Positions 6,490 to 7,117 of a stretch of 7,117 nucleotides of DNA are shown in pieces. Origin of the DNA: an uncultured Bacteroidia bacterium (GTDB lineage: Bacteria > Bacteroidota > Bacteroidia > Bacteroidales > UBA932); NCBI GenBank assembly GCA_902773305.1, contig CACYEB010000198.1, positions 1 through 7,117 on the forward strand. Reading direction: 5' to 3'. Each line of letters opens with the position of its first letter. Within the stretch, counting starts at the first letter, position 1. The notes under the pieces are model-generated. The model was not told the DNA's origin. It saw only the letters and a list, made by a program, of their open reading frames with translations, and did not search any database. A program made the position numbers and the translations under genes.

Positions 6490-7117
6490 CTAGTGTTGTT
6501 CTTGTGCCAGGCCAATAAACACAGCCGACAGCATAGTAAATACATAAGCCTGGAGGAATGCAACCAGCAGTTCCAGACAGTTCATAAATATCATAAACAG
6601 CACCGCCACCGCAGTCATCGTGCCGTTCATCGCAGCGCCCAGGTGGACAGTGACGAAAATGATGCAGGCCAGACTGAGTATGATAGAATGCCCCGCGAGG
6701 ATGTTGGCGAAAAGACGCATCATCAACGCGAAGGGTTTGGTGAATATCCCGATAATCTCTATGATAGGCATCAGCGGGATCGCCTTCAGGAATATAGGCA
6801 CATCCGGCCAGAATATCTCCTTGTAATAGTGCTTGGTGCCGAACAGGTTCACCGCAAGCAGCGTCATCACCGCCATAAACAGCGTGATGCTGATATTTCC
6901 GGTAACGTTCGCGCCCGCCGGGAAGATGGGTATCAAGCCCAGCAGGTTGGTGACGAATATAAAGAAGAACGCCGTGAGCAGGTAGGGTGCGAACTTGCGG
7001 TAGTTTGGCCCTACGCAGGGCTTTATCACGCTGTTCATAATGGACTCGATAAGCCACTCCATCAGGCCGGCGAGGCCTTTGGGGCAGTAATCCACACCGT
7101 CCCGTTTTTTATATGCA
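6490..7117 (-). CDS. atpB: F1Fo ATP synthase subunit a (5' end off the window)
   Basis: Subunit a forms the two proton half-channels next to the c-ring. The reading frame is open to the window edge. A GTG at 7093-7095 lies in frame but is not the start: seven more codons (AYKKRDG) precede it without a stop, and Bacteroidota a subunits carry a long N-terminal part upstream. About 208 codons are present, covering the conserved membrane helices. The essential arginine is in M-R-L-F-A-N-I-L-A-G-H (codon 6715-6717). The histidine after AG (6688-6690) and the glutamate of L-E-L-L-V-A-F-L-Q-A-Y (6571-6573) occupy the E. coli E219 and H245 positions with identities swapped, an arrangement also known from other species. 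The Gln (6550-6552) matches E. coli Q252. The protein ends AQEQH. Upstream genes of the operon lie beyond the window. Confidence 0.95.
   Translation of the reverse strand, partial: AYKKRDGVDYCPKGLAGLMEWLIESIMNSVIKPCVGPNYRKFAPYLLTAFFFIFVTNLLGLIPIFPAGANVTGNISITLFMAVMTLLAVNLFGTKHYYKEIFWPDVPIFLKAIPLMPIIEIIGIFTKPFALMMRLFANILAGHSIILSLACIIFVTVHLGAAMNGTMTAVAVLFMIFMNCLELLVAFLQAYVFTMLSAVFIGLAQEQH

Noticed and set aside
6455..7057. 200-codon minus-strand ORF overlapping atpB in another frame
   Set aside because: The atpB frame carries the essential arginine and the conserved membrane helices; the other frame is rich in H, R, P and C with no family resemblance.

Overview
The window looks like a compact chromosomal segment from a member of Bacteroidota, probably an anaerobic Bacteroidales-type bacterium. 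The reasons are the gene content and order of the F1Fo ATP synthase operon, two promoter-like sites matching the Bacteroidota TTTG / TAnnTTTG pattern, the lack of clear Shine-Dalgarno sequences, a lipoprotein with a coiled coil, and a rubrerythrin, which is typical of anaerobes that must dispose of peroxide. No insertion sequence, CRISPR array, tRNA or rRNA is visible. Gene ends are packed very tightly: three convergent gene pairs overlap or almost touch at their stop codons, although two of these pairs involve a low-confidence ORF.

Left part (1-1598): the last ~36 codons of an unidentified plus-strand ORF end in a CTAG shared with the stop of rubrerythrin (rbr, minus strand, 110-649). A 55-bp divergent gap (650-704) with an imperfect dyad and a good rbr promoter separates rbr from a plus-strand gene for a coiled-coil lipoprotein (705-1598).

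Middle (1602-2723): a WYL-domain transcriptional regulator lies on the minus strand, ending 3 bp from the lipoprotein gene. The 131-bp gap before it is the most interesting spot. A hairpin followed by eight T's, which is terminator-like for the incoming ATP synthase transcript, overlaps the -7 element of the regulator's own promoter, and the same dyad could also be an operator. A 20-codon hydrophobic ORF lies on the opposite strand.

Right part (2720-7117): six ATP synthase genes run on the minus strand in the order atpB (5'-truncated by the window edge), atpE, atpF, atpH, atpA, atpG. They encode the complete Fo sector (a, c, b) and the delta, alpha and gamma subunits. Beta (atpD) and epsilon (atpC) are absent and are expected just beyond base 7117, upstream in transcription, as in other Bacteroidales. 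Together these genes make most of the rotary proton-driven ATP synthase. The c-subunit sequence lacks the Na+-site residues, so proton coupling is inferred.

Most of the window is ordinary core metabolism. I found no undescribed multi-gene system. The points worth a second look are the nested terminator/promoter/operator before the WYL gene and the symmetric rbr/lipoprotein divergent promoter.
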